Origin: Clostridia bacterium
Lineage (GTDB): Bacteria; Bacillota; Clostridia; Oscillospirales; Ruminococcaceae
DNA length: 6,925 nt
Assembly (NCBI GenBank): GCA_021152595.1
Contig: JAGKVC010000165.1
Span: 1 to 6,925 of the forward strand
Direction of reading: 5' to 3'
The notes under the pieces were generated by a model. That model was not told where the DNA came from and ran no database searches. It was given only the letters and a program-made list of their open reading frames with translations. Positions within the stretch are counted from its first letter, which is position 1, and every line of letters starts with the position of its first letter. This document shows positions 6,705 through 6,925 of this stretch, piece after piece. The translations under genes and the position numbers were made by a program.

Positions 6705-6722
6705 AAATATACTCTTATATTT
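6705..6722. promoter_or_regulatory. AT-rich dyad over the -10 and start point, possible operator
   Basis: AAATATA (6705-6711) and TATATTT (6716-6722) form a perfect 7-bp inverted repeat with a 4-base spacer CTCT. The dyad covers part of the -10 box and the predicted start point of the aconitase promoter, where a bound repressor would block transcription. It does not match the Rex consensus TTGTGA-N6-TCACAA. AT-rich dyads occur easily by chance at promoters, so this is a candidate only. Confidence 0.35.
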
Positions 6723-6748
6723 TACACCAAAACGGGGCGTCCTGTCAA
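6719..6748 (-). promoter_or_regulatory. Sigma-A-type promoter of the aconitase operon
   Basis: On the minus strand there is a perfect -35 TTGACA (6743-6748), an 18-base spacer, and -10 TAAAAT (6719-6724, five of six to TATAAT). Transcription would start near 6712, giving a leader of about 30 bases, just enough for the Shine-Dalgarno sequence. The leader is too short for a riboswitch. It is the only convincing promoter seen on this strand and could drive all five genes. Confidence 0.8.
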
Positions 6749-6776
6749 GTGATTTTTCCGAAATAGACCATAATCG

Positions 6777-6804
6777 AATGAGAAATGAGAAATTAGAAAT
6801 GAGA
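6777..6804. repeat. Tandem heptamer array, four units of AATGAGA
   Basis: Four 7-base units follow each other exactly: AATGAGA, AATGAGA, AATTAGA, AATGAGA. A unit length not divisible by three and the absence of a supported gene argue for non-coding DNA. The array begins about 30 bases upstream of the aconitase -35 box and precedes a GC-rich hairpin. Confidence 0.85.
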
Positions 6805-6813
6805 AACTGCGGT

Positions 6814-6828
6814 GTCCGCTTCGCGGAC
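6814..6828. repeat. GC-rich hairpin between the two heptamer arrays
   Basis: GTCCGC, loop TTC, GCGGAC: a perfect 6-bp inverted repeat. It separates the AATGAGA array from the purine-rich array. There is no T-run on either side, so it is not a normal terminator. Its position within a repeat block suggests that it belongs to a larger dispersed intergenic repeat, which only a genome comparison can show. Confidence 0.65.
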
Positions 6829-6840
6829 GGATTTATAGAT

Positions 6841-6924
6841 AGTGAGCAGATAGGAGTGAGAAGTGAGGAGGTAGGAGGGAGGAAGTAAGAGGAAGGAGGG
6901 AGAAAGTAGGAGGGAGGAGGGGGG
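6841..6924. repeat. Degenerate purine-rich heptamer array, twelve units
   Basis: Read from 6841 in steps of seven, all twelve units begin with A, and eleven have A at position 5. Examples are AGTGAGA, AGTGAGG, AGGTAGG, AGGGAGG, AAGTAGG and AGGGGGG, giving a consensus near A-R-K-K-A-G-R. There is no C on the + strand after 6847. The units resemble the AATGAGA array, and both fit one degenerate consensus. The array runs to the window end and its full length is unknown. No gene is supported here. Confidence 0.8.
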
Positions 6925-6925
6925 A

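Noticed and set aside
4668..6752. 694-codon open frame on the + strand
   Set aside because: Codon-aligned antisense of aconitase, whose motifs are unmistakable on the minus strand; the mirror product is a cysteine- and arginine-rich sequence with no family features.
6743..6765. Possible Rex site overlapping the -35 box (AAGTGATTTTTCCGAAAT)
   Set aside because: Only one half resembles the consensus; the second half matches about two of six positions.
6814..6828. Hairpin considered as a terminator of a gene to the right
   Set aside because: No T-run follows on either strand and no gene end is visible nearby.
6777..6924. Repeat block considered as a CRISPR array
   Set aside because: Units are 7 bases, directly tandem and degenerate, with no unique spacers of CRISPR length and no cas gene.

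Overview
The window looks like chromosomal DNA from a gut or rumen Ruminococcus-type member of the Oscillospiraceae. The evidence is a secreted protein with cohesin-like, bacterial Ig-like (BIG2) and dockerin modules, a Firmicutes-type Rex repressor, strong AGGAGG ribosome binding sites, fairly GC-rich genes and AT-rich control regions. The genus is inferred from gene content only.

Layout. Positions 1-642 hold remains of a SpoVB/MurJ-like polysaccharide or lipid flippase. The C-terminal part reads on the + strand (about 118-642). The part of the protein that should precede it is read from the opposite strand (1-115), so a DNA inversion or an assembly chimera runs through the gene. Positions 687-6680 hold five genes on the minus strand, transcribed from right to left: aconitase (6680-4740), a small three-helix membrane protein (4677-4369), NADP-type isocitrate dehydrogenase (4281-3070), the redox repressor Rex (3055-2372) and the cohesin/dockerin protein (2351-687). 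Their gaps are 62, 87, 14 and 20 bases. A good sigma-A-type promoter stands before aconitase (-35 TTGACA, 18-base spacer, -10 TAAAAT), and a strong intrinsic terminator follows the last gene. The simplest reading is one operon, though internal promoters cannot be excluded. Positions 6705-6925 are non-coding: the promoter, then two arrays of a degenerate 7-base repeat flanking a small GC-rich hairpin. The second array is almost purely purine and runs to the window end.

How the genes fit together. Aconitase and isocitrate dehydrogenase convert citrate to 2-oxoglutarate with NADPH formation, the oxidative half-TCA branch that fermenting anaerobes use to make glutamate. Rex senses the NADH/NAD+ ratio, so its place directly behind icd puts a redox sensor in the same transcript as a redox-linked pathway. 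The last gene is unrelated to metabolism: it is a secreted, adaptor-scaffoldin-like protein of the kind that helps assemble surface enzyme complexes on plant polysaccharides. Its start lies 20 bases after the rex stop codon.

No tRNA, rRNA, CRISPR array, transposase, phage gene or clear novel defence system was found. The items most worth a second look are the inverted flippase segment, the 7-base repeat arrays, and the joining of the TCA genes, rex and a scaffoldin-like gene.
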